64,000 bases of DNA. It comes from Lachnospiraceae bacterium YSB2008 (GTDB lineage: Bacteria > Bacillota > Clostridia > Lachnospirales > Lachnospiraceae). The DNA lies in the NCBI GenBank assembly GCA_000687655.1, contig JHWR01000001.1, forward strand, positions 62,001 to 126,000, read 5' to 3'. The translations under genes were made by a program, and so were the position numbers. Positions 39,735 to 48,016 of this stretch are shown in pieces (position 1 is the stretch's first letter; each line of letters starts with the position of its first letter). A model generated the notes under the pieces. The model had not been told where the DNA came from. It worked only from the letters and a program-made list of their open reading frames with translations, and searched no databases.

Positions 39735-40187
39735 CTAGTATTCTCGTATTACGGCGACATTTTTATTCATAACTTTTCTGCCATAATGAACATAAGCAAA
39801 GTTCTTCATCTTACTCCAAGTCTGCCTATGCTCTTTGAAAAAGGCATCCGGACTTTCATAAACTCCGTAGTCTTCCACTACAGAAGTATTCTGGACGTAT
39901 AGATTCTCACCCTTCCAATTCAGATCAAGATTCTTAAAATCCGGTACTGAAATTGCATACCCTTTGAATGCACCGTCTTTATCAGGGTATCTTTTCTTCA
40001 CTCCTTGCACATACGACTCATCGGTTATGACACCTTCCAACGCTATCCATTTATCATTATATAAAACCTCAACCCATGTATGAGCGATATTTTCAGGGGC
40101 AAGCTTTGCGATCAACCCTGATGTAGCACCTTCCTGGAAATACTTGCTCACTTCAGAACCGTGCAGCCTTTTTGAAAGAAGCCACAA
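39735..40187 (-). pseudogene. transglutaminase-like protein, 5'-truncated (catalytic Cys lost)
   Basis: 150 residues corresponding to the second half of transglutaminase-like proteins: AHTWVEVLYNDKWIALEGVI carries the catalytic His and the usual following strand, and NVAVIREY closes the domain. The N-terminal part with the GxCxxxA nucleophile is absent, and the frame starts inside the last 35 bases of the methyltransferase gene. It reads as the C-terminal half of a larger protein joined by a deletion to the end of the methyltransferase. It may still be translated but should not have the family activity. Confidence 0.65.
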
Positions 40188-40809
40188 ATGTTACATCACA
40201 TCTCTCCATCTGATCCAGCTCGAAACCATAATCTGCAAAGAATATCCTCTTATCGCTGTAATAGTACTCCTTGAAGTATTTAGGTGTAACAATGCTCTCA
40301 CATATGTACAGAGGTAAAAACTTCAGCTTTCCTCTTCCAGTCTCCTGAACATCCCAGTCCAGAATTATAAGCTGTCCTTCATCCTTTAACAGTCTTCCCG
40401 CTTCAGACAGAATACCCTTCCAAAGATCAGGATTACATTCATGAAGTACAAGTCCGATAATTATATAGTCAAATGTACCGCTCTTAATCCCGGTATCAGT
40501 TGCATCTCTGCAGATAAGCTTCACATTTTTAAGGCTCCTGACTTCTACCTTCTGTTTAGCTTTCCGAAGCATCGGCTTTGATCTGTCAAGTCCGACTACT
40601 TTTGCATCCTTCTTTGCACATGCAACAGCTAAACCATTCGCAAATGTACCGCAGCACATATCAAGAACCTTAGCCTTATCTTTCTGTATCATTTTTCCGA
40701 TAATATCTCTCGGGTTCCTTCCGCCGGAGGTAAAATACATCCTGTCCAATGCATCATAAACCTTTGAAATTGATTTATAGAATCTTGTACTCAACTTTTT
40801 GCTTGCCAT
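40153..40809 (-). CDS. class I SAM-dependent methyltransferase
   Basis: About 218 residues. The SAM site VLDMCCGTFANGLAVA (motif I), GLDRSKPML (motif II) and DYIIIGLVLHE (post-I/III) are in order. ATG 40809 (MASKKLSTRF) is preferred, as AAGGAG lies 7 bases upstream. The substrate is unknown; small-molecule methyltransferases of the UbiE type share this build. Its last codons overlap the truncated transglutaminase frame, and the end (FKKAARF) may have been altered by the same deletion. Confidence 0.8.
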   Translation of the reverse strand: MASKKLSTRFYKSISKVYDALDRMYFTSGGRNPRDIIGKMIQKDKAKVLDMCCGTFANGLAVACAKKDAKVVGLDRSKPMLRKAKQKVEVRSLKNVKLICRDATDTGIKSGTFDYIIIGLVLHECNPDLWKGILSEAGRLLKDEGQLIILDWDVQETGRGKLKFLPLYICESIVTPKYFKEYYYSDKRIFFADYGFELDQMERCDVTFVASFKKAARF

Positions 40810-40848
40810 ATCTATCTCCTTCATTTTGTCATATGTTCATCTGTTCAT

Positions 40849-40877
40849 ATGTTAAAACAAAGTTATTTAATTGTCAA
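40849..40877 (-). promoter_or_regulatory. sigma-A promoter for the methyltransferase gene
   Basis: TTGACA (40872-40877) and TAACAT (40849-40854) are 17 bases apart on the minus strand, 40 bases before the ATG. The bases between promoter and gene (40829-40851) hold repeated ATATG/ATGAACA motifs that could bind a regulator. Confidence 0.7.
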
Positions 40878-40930
40878 TAAGTATTTTGAAATATATGAGA
40901 ATAAATCCAATATACATTATGCACGCAAAA

Positions 40931-40954
40931 AGAGCCGCGCTTTCGCGCAGCTCT
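40931..40954 (-). terminator. terminator after the zinc-ribbon repeat protein gene
   Basis: AGAGC (40931-40935) and GCTCT (40950-40954), with GCGC (40937-40940) and GCGC (40945-40948), make a GC-rich stem, followed on the minus strand by TTTTTGCG. Confidence 0.85.
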
Positions 40955-40974
40955 CTGTTATGTTCAAATCAATA

Positions 40975-42384
40975 TTACTCCATTTTGATAGCAGCATCTG
41001 CAAGTTTCTTTGCACATCGAGTTGTAACTTCAACATAATACAACTGATCCGCTTCACTCATCTCATCTTTTTTCTCATCATACTTTTCTATTTCCTGAGA
41101 AAACTCTGCATATTCTTTGAGGAATTCTCCATATTTGATAAGCATTGTAGCATCGTTTGAATCGTAAGTCTGCATGAATTCAATATATGAATCTATAAAG
41201 TCTTCATAACCATCTAAGAAAGATTTAAGATCCGGATCCACTCCATCTTCTCCATCAACAAGAGTAACGGATTCTGCAATTCTCTTCAAATCACCAAAGT
41301 AATCATGTTCTCCCTTCGTTGATTGGCTTAGCATTATCGTAATCCATCCACCATTGTCCTCCAGCTCAAACACATACCCCTGAACATCAGCTGATTTTCC
41401 GGTAGTCTTATGCGTCATTGATATTGTAATATTTAATACTTGATAATCATTTATAGTGGTATGGTTACACAAGTCTAAAGAGGCATCAACTTCATCACCC
41501 AGACCTTTAACAATACCGTTAGCATATTCTTTTTCAAGTTCTTCTCTATTATCCTTTATTTCCTTTATTACATCGTCATTATCAAACTTTACATATGTCA
41601 TAGCAAAGTTATAGAAATCATCACCCGATTCTTCACTTGCCGAAATATTGCCATTTTCTTGTTCAACTAATACTTTGTTTATATAGTTCGGCATTTTAAA
41701 TGTAACAATATTATATGTATAATCAGTTACATCGCCCGATTCGAATGCGTTCACTTCTTCTTTTTCTGTTTCGTCACCAGTTGCCTCTGTAGTACTCTCG
41801 GTAGTATTCTCTGTGGTTTTTTCTGTCTTTTCTTCAGTTGTTTTCTCTTCAGTTATTGATTCTGTAGTAACTGCAATTCTATCGGCCTTATCTCCATCTT
41901 TATTTCCATTTACACCTGCAATTATAAACACAACAATCCAAAGAACGCCTATAAGAACACCTCTGAACCAAGGTTTTAGACTTTTTATACGCCATATCAA
42001 AATACTAAGAGGAACCGGAAAGAGGAATATCCATCCAAGCACCCATAACCATGTATTATTCTTCTTAGGCTGAACTTGATTTGTTCTATTATATGTACCT
42101 TGATTAGCATTCACTCCCTGTCTGAGATATCCACTCTGATTTGGATTGGTTCCCTGATAGAGATATCCGCTTTGATTTGGATTGGTTCCCTGATAGAGAT
42201 ATCCGCTTTGATTTGGATTCATCCCAGCGTTAGGATATGTACCACTTTGAGATGTATTAGGCTGACCTTGAGAGTTATTAAGATTTGGCACATTAGTTGC
42301 TACGTAACCGCAGTAAGGGCAAGTATTTCCTTCCAATGCAGCCCCGCAGGAAGGGCACTTCACGCTATTCATGTTGTTTTCCAT
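40975..42384 (-). CDS. zinc-ribbon membrane protein with NPNQSGYLYQGT repeats
   Basis: 469 residues. An N-terminal zinc ribbon (CPSCG ... CPYCG, about 10-26), then three 12-residue repeats NPNQSGYLYQGT rich in Asn, Gln and Gly (about 55-95), one or two membrane segments (about 112-150), a Thr/Glu low-complexity stretch, and a 240-residue extracellular part of normal composition. No enzyme motif is seen. It lies 12 bases downstream of the SPFH gene, so the two are probably coexpressed and function at the membrane together. Confidence 0.65.
   Translation of the reverse strand: MENNMNSVKCPSCGAALEGNTCPYCGYVATNVPNLNNSQGQPNTSQSGTYPNAGMNPNQSGYLYQGTNPNQSGYLYQGTNPNQSGYLRQGVNANQGTYNRTNQVQPKKNNTWLWVLGWIFLFPVPLSILIWRIKSLKPWFRGVLIGVLWIVVFIIAGVNGNKDGDKADRIAVTTESITEEKTTEEKTEKTTENTTESTTEATGDETEKEEVNAFESGDVTDYTYNIVTFKMPNYINKVLVEQENGNISASEESGDDFYNFAMTYVKFDNDDVIKEIKDNREELEKEYANGIVKGLGDEVDASLDLCNHTTINDYQVLNITISMTHKTTGKSADVQGYVFELEDNGGWITIMLSQSTKGEHDYFGDLKRIAESVTLVDGEDGVDPDLKSFLDGYEDFIDSYIEFMQTYDSNDATMLIKYGEFLKEYAEFSQEIEKYDEKKDEMSEADQLYYVEVTTRCAKKLADAAIKME
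42138..42209 (-). repeat. 36-bp tandem repeat, two identical copies, in the zinc-ribbon gene
   Basis: Units 42138-42173 and 42174-42209 are identical, and diverged partial copies flank them. The unit codes for twelve residues, NPNQSGYLYQGT, so changes in copy number keep the frame. Confidence 0.85.
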
Positions 42385-42396
42385 ATGGTTATCCTC

Positions 42397-43503
42397 CTAC
42401 AATCCCATAATCTCTTTCTTTTTAATTTCAAACTCTTCCTGACTCAGAATCCCGGCATCCACAAGTTCCTTAAGTTTTTTAAGGTTTTCAATCTGTTCAT
42501 CAAGAGACATTGTTTTTGCATTATTCTGTGGAAGATTCTGTGTCATATTCATACCGACAAACATACCTGCAGCGCCACTTCCCAGTCCTTTATTCTTTAT
42601 ACCTTCTGCCATCTGTTGCTGAGCACCGATATTTGCCGCCTTCTGAGATATATTCTCGTATGCTGAAAGACTCATTCTATTTCTTGAAAATTCTTTTACA
42701 AGTTCTTTAGAATCTGGTGAAAATTCTATATTTGCTATACTGACTTTAGTAATATAGAATCCAAATCTGGAAGGCCATGATCCAGCATTTTGCATGTCAT
42801 TTGCAATCGCCAAAGTTATCTCATTAGCTTTTGCAGGGAGCTGTGATATCCTATACTCATTAGATAGTGAATTTAAAGCAACAACAAATGACTGCATAAA
42901 ATCAGTTAGAATCTGATTTTTTACTTTATTATCATCAAAAGAATAGAATGATACATTAGCAGGAACAAAATTCCTTATAAATAGATTAGGATCATACACA
43001 CAAATGGAAAAACAACCGTGAGCCATTATTTCAAGGTCCGCGCCATAGAATCTGTCATTGTACATCAGCGCTCCCTGAGTTCCGAATTTAATATCTCTTA
43101 ACTCACGAAGATTAACAAATACAATCCTGATATTACTTGCAGTCTGACCACCATAGCTCACCCTGTCCACAACAGTATTAACAAGTGATCCGATACCACC
43201 TCCGCTGAATATACTCGCTTCATCCGTTTTATAAACATATCCACCAGGTTCGGTTAAAACACTTTCAATACCGCCCTGATTGATCACTACAGCAGCAGTA
43301 TTCTCCGGTACATAGATTTTCGATCCATTTGTTATTACACCAACAGAGCCTTTGAAGTTCTCACCTCTGCCATTATTTCTAGCTCTAAGTAATCCGGGTG
43401 CGACAGCTGTTCGTTCTCCAAAGGCCCCGGCAGTTATTATCTCTTTCCATTGATCTGCAAATGTACCGCTGAGTGCTCCACTAAAAGCTTTTATTATTCC
43501 CAT
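42397..43503 (-). CDS. SPFH-domain protein with C-terminal SHOCT motif (YdjI-like)
   Basis: 368 residues. The SPFH/virion-core-like domain (about 40-290) contains the segments typical of YdjI-like proteins, such as AAVVINQGGI and GALMYNDRFYGADLEIMAHG. The end, EQIENLKKLKELVDAG plus ILSQEEFEIKKKEIMGL, is a SHOCT motif. In Bacillus YdjI is part of a membrane-stress module. The downstream neighbour is a zinc-ribbon membrane protein, as often seen for this group. Confidence 0.8.
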   Translation of the reverse strand: MGIIKAFSGALSGTFADQWKEIITAGAFGERTAVAPGLLRARNNGRGENFKGSVGVITNGSKIYVPENTAAVVINQGGIESVLTEPGGYVYKTDEASIFSGGGIGSLVNTVVDRVSYGGQTASNIRIVFVNLRELRDIKFGTQGALMYNDRFYGADLEIMAHGCFSICVYDPNLFIRNFVPANVSFYSFDDNKVKNQILTDFMQSFVVALNSLSNEYRISQLPAKANEITLAIANDMQNAGSWPSRFGFYITKVSIANIEFSPDSKELVKEFSRNRMSLSAYENISQKAANIGAQQQMAEGIKNKGLGSGAAGMFVGMNMTQNLPQNNAKTMSLDEQIENLKKLKELVDAGILSQEEFEIKKKEIMGL

Positions 43504-43639
43504 AATTACCCCTTTCGAAATATCTTACTTCATCCCACTTTATACTACTTTAGTATATCACATCATATTTTGTAATACAATCTGTTGAGAGTAACACTGT
43601 CAGCCAAGCAGTCGTCACAAATATTCAGGAGGTATTAAA

Positions 43640-43801
43640 ATGATCGATCAAAAACCAATGAAAACAAAAGTAAGCATCTCTCTTGACGAGAATATTGTTG
43701 AGAAAATCAAAGCTCTTGCCGAAAAAGATGACCGTAGTTTCAGCCAATACATAAACATGATTTTGAAAAAACACATCAATGGAAATACTGATAACGCATG
43801 A
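43640..43801 (+). CDS. ribbon-helix-helix (Arc/CopG-type) DNA-binding protein
   Basis: 53 residues. AGGAGG stands 7 bases before the ATG. The strand KTKVSISL is followed by two helices (ENIVEKIKALAEKDD and SFSQYINMILKKHI), the canonical ribbon-helix-helix. No toxin gene follows: a strong terminator comes 40 bases later. It is transcribed divergently from the SPFH gene, so it may regulate that pair or itself. It was easy to miss because of its size. Confidence 0.75.
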   Translation: MIDQKPMKTKVSISLDENIVEKIKALAEKDDRSFSQYINMILKKHINGNTDNA

Positions 43802-43842
43802 TTATTGTATCTCATTAATGGTATTATTTGGTATGCTCGCTG

Positions 43843-43884
43843 CATACAAAAAGAGCCGTGCAAAAGCACAGCTCTTTTTGTATG
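43843..43884. terminator. bidirectional terminator after the ribbon-helix-helix gene
   Basis: CATACAAAAAGAGC (43843-43856) pairs perfectly with GCTCTTTTTGTATG (43871-43884), with GTGC/GCAC extending the stem to an AAAA loop. It serves both the + strand gene and the MIF-like gene from the other side. Confidence 0.85.
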
Positions 43885-43916
43885 TTAAACAACTATATAA
43901 AACCATTTAGGTCAGC

Positions 43917-44258
43917 TTAGAAGTTTCCTCCGTTCCAGCCCCAATCAGTTGTGGAACGATATTCAACGTAGATGTTTCCGGCAGGTATTCCAAGCTCTTC
44001 TTCATATATCTTGCAAATTTCTGCTGTCATTCTGTCTGATGCAGGTGAGTTGGATCCACCAAATACATCCACTGATACGTATGCAGCTTTCTCCATCTTG
44101 TTCCCTGCAAAATAGAGTGTGTATTCATCATCAAATCCTATCATGACGAATCTCTCAGGCTTACCGATTATGGAAGCAGCCTCTCCGAGTCTTGCCTTGA
44201 TAGTTTCCTTCTTTTCATCACTTACCTTAACAGTAATCTTTGAATCAATAAATGGCAT
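43917..44258 (-). CDS. MIF-like tautomerase-superfamily protein
   Basis: 113 residues. Pro follows the initiator Met (MPFIDSKITV), as needed for the catalytic N-terminal proline of the tautomerase superfamily, and the pattern VSVDVFG and AEICKIYEEELGIPAGNIYVEY matches MIF. Bacterial MIF-like proteins are cytosolic, some with phenylpyruvate tautomerase activity. Role here unknown. It follows the PFK gene by 27 bases. Confidence 0.85.
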   Translation of the reverse strand: MPFIDSKITVKVSDEKKETIKARLGEAASIIGKPERFVMIGFDDEYTLYFAGNKMEKAAYVSVDVFGGSNSPASDRMTAEICKIYEEELGIPAGNIYVEYRSTTDWGWNGGNF

Positions 44259-44285
44259 CTTTATTACCCCCCTTAATAAAAAAAT

Positions 44286-45515
44286 CTATGTGAGATGCGG
44301 AATCTGTATATATACAGGAAGTCCGTCTCTGAATGATACAGATACTTCGCCACGGATAAGTGGGCGAACATATTCTATCAGATCTTTAGTTACATCATTA
44401 TGTGATTCTGTTATCCACTCAAGCGGAACAGGTTTTGCATTGTTTGCTATGAGCGATACATCTTCCGGTAATATTTCATAAAGATATGGCACATCAGACT
44501 TTCTCTTGATAGTAGGAACAACTCCTGTAAGCCCTTCCTCTGCCATTCTGACTGCTGTCTCACCGAGCTTCATAGCTTCTTCAAGGTCGGTTCTTGATGC
44601 AAGGTGTGCGGCACATCTCTGAAGTATCGAAAGCTCTATGGAACGACACTTGATACCAAGTTCAGCCTTAACTACTGTTTCCAGTGCCTTGCCTACACCG
44701 CTGAGCTGAACATGTCCGAACTGGTCATTCTTAGCTACTCCGGCAGATACATAATCACCATTCTCATCTCTTACACCCTCAGAAACAGCAACCACAATAT
44801 TATTGCTCTTCTTCAGTTCTTCCTTAAGATCCTCAAGGAATCTCTCTACACTGAATGGTACTTCAGGAAGATATATAAGCTGAGGAGTCGGATTGTATGT
44901 ATTCCTTGCAAGTGCAGATGCTGCCGTAAGCCAGCCTGCATCTCTGCCCATTATCTCAACTATAGTTACACATGGAAGATCATAAATGTATGTATCATGA
45001 GCAACCTCGAGCATGGTAGCTGCTATGTATTTTGCTGCAGAACCATATCCCGGAGTGTGATCCGTAAGAACCATATCATTATCTATAGTCTTTGGAACAC
45101 CTATGATCTTGATATCACTTCCAACCTTCTTCGCATATGCAGAAAGCTTCATGGCTGTATCCATGGAATCATTTCCACCTATGTAAAAGAATGCCCCTAC
45201 ATTCATTTCTTCAAATGTATTGAATACATTTTCATAAACCTCAGGCTTATCCTCGAAGAGAGGCATCTTATATCTGCATGAGCCGAGGTACATTGCCGGG
45301 CTGTTTCTGAGAAGATCTATTGAAGGATAAGTTGCCTCATCCATATCAGTCAGTTCCTTGAAATCCTTCTTGAACACTCCTTGAATGCCATGAAGAGCGC
45401 CGTATATCTTATCATACTTCTCACTCTTTACTACTGCATTCACAACGCCGGCCAGCGATGCATTTATGGCGGTTGTCGGACCACCGGACTGTGCTACTAT
45501 ACAATTCTTTCCCAT
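44286..45515 (-). CDS. PPi-type 6-phosphofructokinase
   Basis: 409 residues. GGPTTAINASLAGVV opens the fold; YIGGNDSMDT stands in the place of the ATP-type GGDGS motif, and PKTIDNDM is the PPi-type active site. Enzymes of this form use pyrophosphate as phosphoryl donor to make fructose 1,6-bisphosphate reversibly, a trait common in Clostridia. It has GGAGAC upstream of the ATG. It is separate from the serine/threonine kinase gene upstream by 136 bases. Confidence 0.88.
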   Translation of the reverse strand: MGKNCIVAQSGGPTTAINASLAGVVNAVVKSEKYDKIYGALHGIQGVFKKDFKELTDMDEATYPSIDLLRNSPAMYLGSCRYKMPLFEDKPEVYENVFNTFEEMNVGAFFYIGGNDSMDTAMKLSAYAKKVGSDIKIIGVPKTIDNDMVLTDHTPGYGSAAKYIAATMLEVAHDTYIYDLPCVTIVEIMGRDAGWLTAASALARNTYNPTPQLIYLPEVPFSVERFLEDLKEELKKSNNIVVAVSEGVRDENGDYVSAGVAKNDQFGHVQLSGVGKALETVVKAELGIKCRSIELSILQRCAAHLASRTDLEEAMKLGETAVRMAEEGLTGVVPTIKRKSDVPYLYEILPEDVSLIANNAKPVPLEWITESHNDVTKDLIEYVRPLIRGEVSVSFRDGLPVYIQIPHLT

Positions 45516-45651
45516 GTGTTATGGTCTCCTAATTCTTTTTTCTGTAGCATCCCCAAACTTATTTGTCCCGGACCGAAATTCTCCATCCGATCAGGAATCC
45601 CCAAACGCGTTACATATTATCATACTTTTATTATGCATGTAAATACGATAA

Positions 45652-46767
45652 TCATATCGCGTGGCCTTCACATACAATGGCCGTAACCAAAAGGCCAAGC
45701 AAAAATACCATTGCTGAATAGAGAATATCAATCCCTATTAAGATGAGTATCCTCAGAAAAACATTCTTAATCTTTGTTTTCAGCCACGGGCACAGACGAG
45801 TCTGTATACCTAGATAATTCATATCAAACAGTACTGTCCCGGCCACCATCAAAAAGAAGATCATCCAGCCCGTAAAGTCATATATCTTCCCATAGATTCC
45901 CTCATAGTAGTTATTCCCCATATGGAAATCATACATACACGTAGCCCATAGCGCATAAAAAGCTATAGCAACTGCCATATTGATAGGCTTCCCCTGTCTG
46001 AATCCCGGAAGTGCATAACGTTTCAATAAGACTTTTAATGTGCCGCCACTCTTTGACCGAAGAGCCGCCCTTACTTCATTTGCATCCTTATATCTCTCCT
46101 TTGGATCAAATTTGGTAGCTTTTTCTATGATATGATCCAGCTTAGCCGAAGTGATACCCAGCTTATCTCTCATGAATCTGAGCGTAATCCCCAGAGCATA
46201 GATATCAGTCCTGGCATCACTTTCAGAAAATCCGAACTGCTCCGGTGCAGCATATTCAGGAGTTCCCATAACAAAGGTATCCTTACCGTCCATACCTTTA
46301 TATTCTCTGGATATATTAAAATCCAGAAGATACAGTTTGTCTCCGGAGATACATACATTTTCAGGCTTAATATCCCTATGGATTATAGGCGGTTTAGAAT
46401 TATGTAAACCAGATAATGTTTCGCACAGTTTAGTCCCGATCTCAACTATAAAAGCTTCCTTTTCCTTATCAGAGGCATCAGACAGCTCCTCCACCCTCTT
46501 ATCAAGAGTTACTCCGTCTATGTAATCCTCAATGATCACAAGTTCATCATCGCCCTCATATATTTCGTATATAGTCGGAACTCCTTCCGGCCGGGAATCG
46601 TATAAACGTTTATAAATATCGAGATTATAAACCTTCTTATGCTTCCTGACATAAAGCTTATCATCTACAGTATTCCTGATGATTGAAACACTGCCATCAT
46701 CTTTCAGAAGCCGTACCTGCTCGTAATTATCTTCTATATATGATTTTACAACATCATACTTTTCCAT
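45652..46767 (-). CDS. membrane serine/threonine protein kinase (PknB-like)
   Basis: 371 residues. A kinase domain (about 15-245) has the catalytic loop HRDIKPENVC and APEQFG. The Mg-binding motif is DFN, not DFG, in LYLLDFNISREY. After it come about four membrane segments to the C-terminus, without PASTA repeats. It is possibly active, but the DFN change makes altered metal binding likely. It starts 2 bases after the TlpA-like gene ends, so both are probably one transcript. Confidence 0.8.
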   Translation of the reverse strand: MEKYDVVKSYIEDNYEQVRLLKDDGSVSIIRNTVDDKLYVRKHKKVYNLDIYKRLYDSRPEGVPTIYEIYEGDDELVIIEDYIDGVTLDKRVEELSDASDKEKEAFIVEIGTKLCETLSGLHNSKPPIIHRDIKPENVCISGDKLYLLDFNISREYKGMDGKDTFVMGTPEYAAPEQFGFSESDARTDIYALGITLRFMRDKLGITSAKLDHIIEKATKFDPKERYKDANEVRAALRSKSGGTLKVLLKRYALPGFRQGKPINMAVAIAFYALWATCMYDFHMGNNYYEGIYGKIYDFTGWMIFFLMVAGTVLFDMNYLGIQTRLCPWLKTKIKNVFLRILILIGIDILYSAMVFLLGLLVTAIVCEGHAI

Positions 46768-46769
46768 AA

Positions 46770-47450
46770 TTATCTACATGCATCTATTGCACTCTTGTAC
46801 TCCTGATACTGAGTATCTGCATCATATGCTCCAACATATACAGCGCTTATTATTCCCTTGTCGATTACCAGAGTATAAGGTATTCCCTCCGTTGGATAAT
46901 AAGTCTCTATCTTTCCGTCAACATCGTATCCGATATTGAATTTATAATCCATTTCATCTATAAAATTATCTACTGTTTCCGGCTGCTCCATGCAGTTTAT
47001 ACAGATGATTTCAAGATCATCATAATTATCATTCTTGAGTCTTTCAAATGCCGGCATTTCATTTACACATGGTCCGCACCATGTAGCCCAGAAGTTGAGA
47101 AGTACAATCTTGTCATCATAATCAGAAAGATGAAATGTAGTGCCACCCTTTAATTCTACCGTGAAATCAGGAGCTATATCACCTTCCTGCAGATCCTTGA
47201 TCGTGCCTGTTCCTGCATCTGCATCAGGTCTTCCCTTATCCGGTGCTTTGTCATTTTCGGCATCTTCTGCTTCTGTGGTATCCTCCTCAGTCTTTTCAGC
47301 TTCTGTCGTTTCATCCTGTGTAGCTTCTGTAACCGTTTCAGCTTCAGTGACAGTAGTCATTTCAGTATTTTCAACATCTATCTTTCCACATCCTACTGTA
47401 CCGATAAGCATAGCTGCAAAAAGTGCAGCGGCAATCATACCTTTCTTCAT
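46770..47450 (-). CDS. TlpA/ResA-like thioredoxin-fold lipoprotein
   Basis: About 226 residues. The signal peptide ends in the lipobox GTVGC, then comes a Thr/Glu/Asp-rich linker, and the thioredoxin domain (about 95-226) has the redox pair in FWATWCGPCVNEMP. It is a surface-anchored thiol-disulfide reductase. The ATG at 47450 is preferred, with AAGGAAG 8 bases upstream; a TTG two codons earlier is too close to it. The conserved cis-Pro region GIPYTLVID is present. Confidence 0.88.
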   Translation of the reverse strand: MKKGMIAAALFAAMLIGTVGCGKIDVENTEMTTVTEAETVTEATQDETTEAEKTEEDTTEAEDAENDKAPDKGRPDADAGTGTIKDLQEGDIAPDFTVELKGGTTFHLSDYDDKIVLLNFWATWCGPCVNEMPAFERLKNDNYDDLEIICINCMEQPETVDNFIDEMDYKFNIGYDVDGKIETYYPTEGIPYTLVIDKGIISAVYVGAYDADTQYQEYKSAIDACR

Positions 47451-47496
47451 CTTCAAAACTTCCTTTCTTTCATTTAATTCATCACTGTGATATTAT

Positions 47497-47530
47497 GATA
47501 CTGGTGTCATAAGGAATTGTGCAAGCACAA
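47497..47530. promoter_or_regulatory. two palindromes in the divergent TlpA/HTH gap
   Basis: TTGTGCAAGCACAA (47517-47530) is a perfect 14-bp palindrome. ATGATACTGGTGTCAT (47497-47512) is a near-perfect one just beside it. They sit between divergent genes, and one likely binds the HTH protein encoded at 47585. Confidence 0.45.
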
Positions 47531-47584
47531 CTTATACAGCTCATGCCACCATAGTTTTGATCATCAATACGCGAGGTATTTCAT

Positions 47585-48016
47585 TTGAAAACAACCAACG
47601 ACCTTATGAATGTCCTGAACAGCGACATCAAGACCGAAAGTGATCTCGATAACTATATCGACAGAATAAGCGAATACCAGCTTCTCGATCCTGTAACTTA
47701 CTATAATGATATACGCACCCGGCACGGAATCAAAAAAAATACCGTCGTAAAGGACAGCGGAATCAGCAGAACATATTGCTACCAGATGTTAAACGGAACC
47801 AGAAAACCCGGCCGGGATAATGCCATAGCTCTGTCGATAGCATCATGCTTCACACTTGACGAAACTGTCCGATTCCTCGAGCTACTGAATGAAGGAATAC
47901 TCTACTCGAAGAACAAACGTGATTCCGTCATCATTTATTCCATAAATCATAAGTTAAGTGTTTCCGAAACAAATGAACTGCTCTATTCCAAAGGAGAGAA
48001 GACTCTCAATGAATAA
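47585..48016 (+). CDS. HTH protein (XRE-like)
   Basis: 143 residues. The centre fits a helix-turn-helix of the lambda-repressor type: KKNTVVKDSGISRTYCYQML followed by NGTRKPGRDNAIALSI. An N-terminal helix and a short C-terminal part without clear family complete it. Its stop at 48016 touches the stop of the convergent Sfp-type gene (48017). It is divergent from the TlpA-like gene. A likely local regulator; targets not known. Confidence 0.7.
   Translation: MKTTNDLMNVLNSDIKTESDLDNYIDRISEYQLLDPVTYYNDIRTRHGIKKNTVVKDSGISRTYCYQMLNGTRKPGRDNAIALSIASCFTLDETVRFLELLNEGILYSKNKRDSVIIYSINHKLSVSETNELLYSKGEKTLNE

Noticed and set aside
43648-43869. Minus-strand open frame of 73 codons
   Set aside because: It is antisense to the ribbon-helix-helix gene, which has AGGAGG and a clear fold, and it runs through the terminator.
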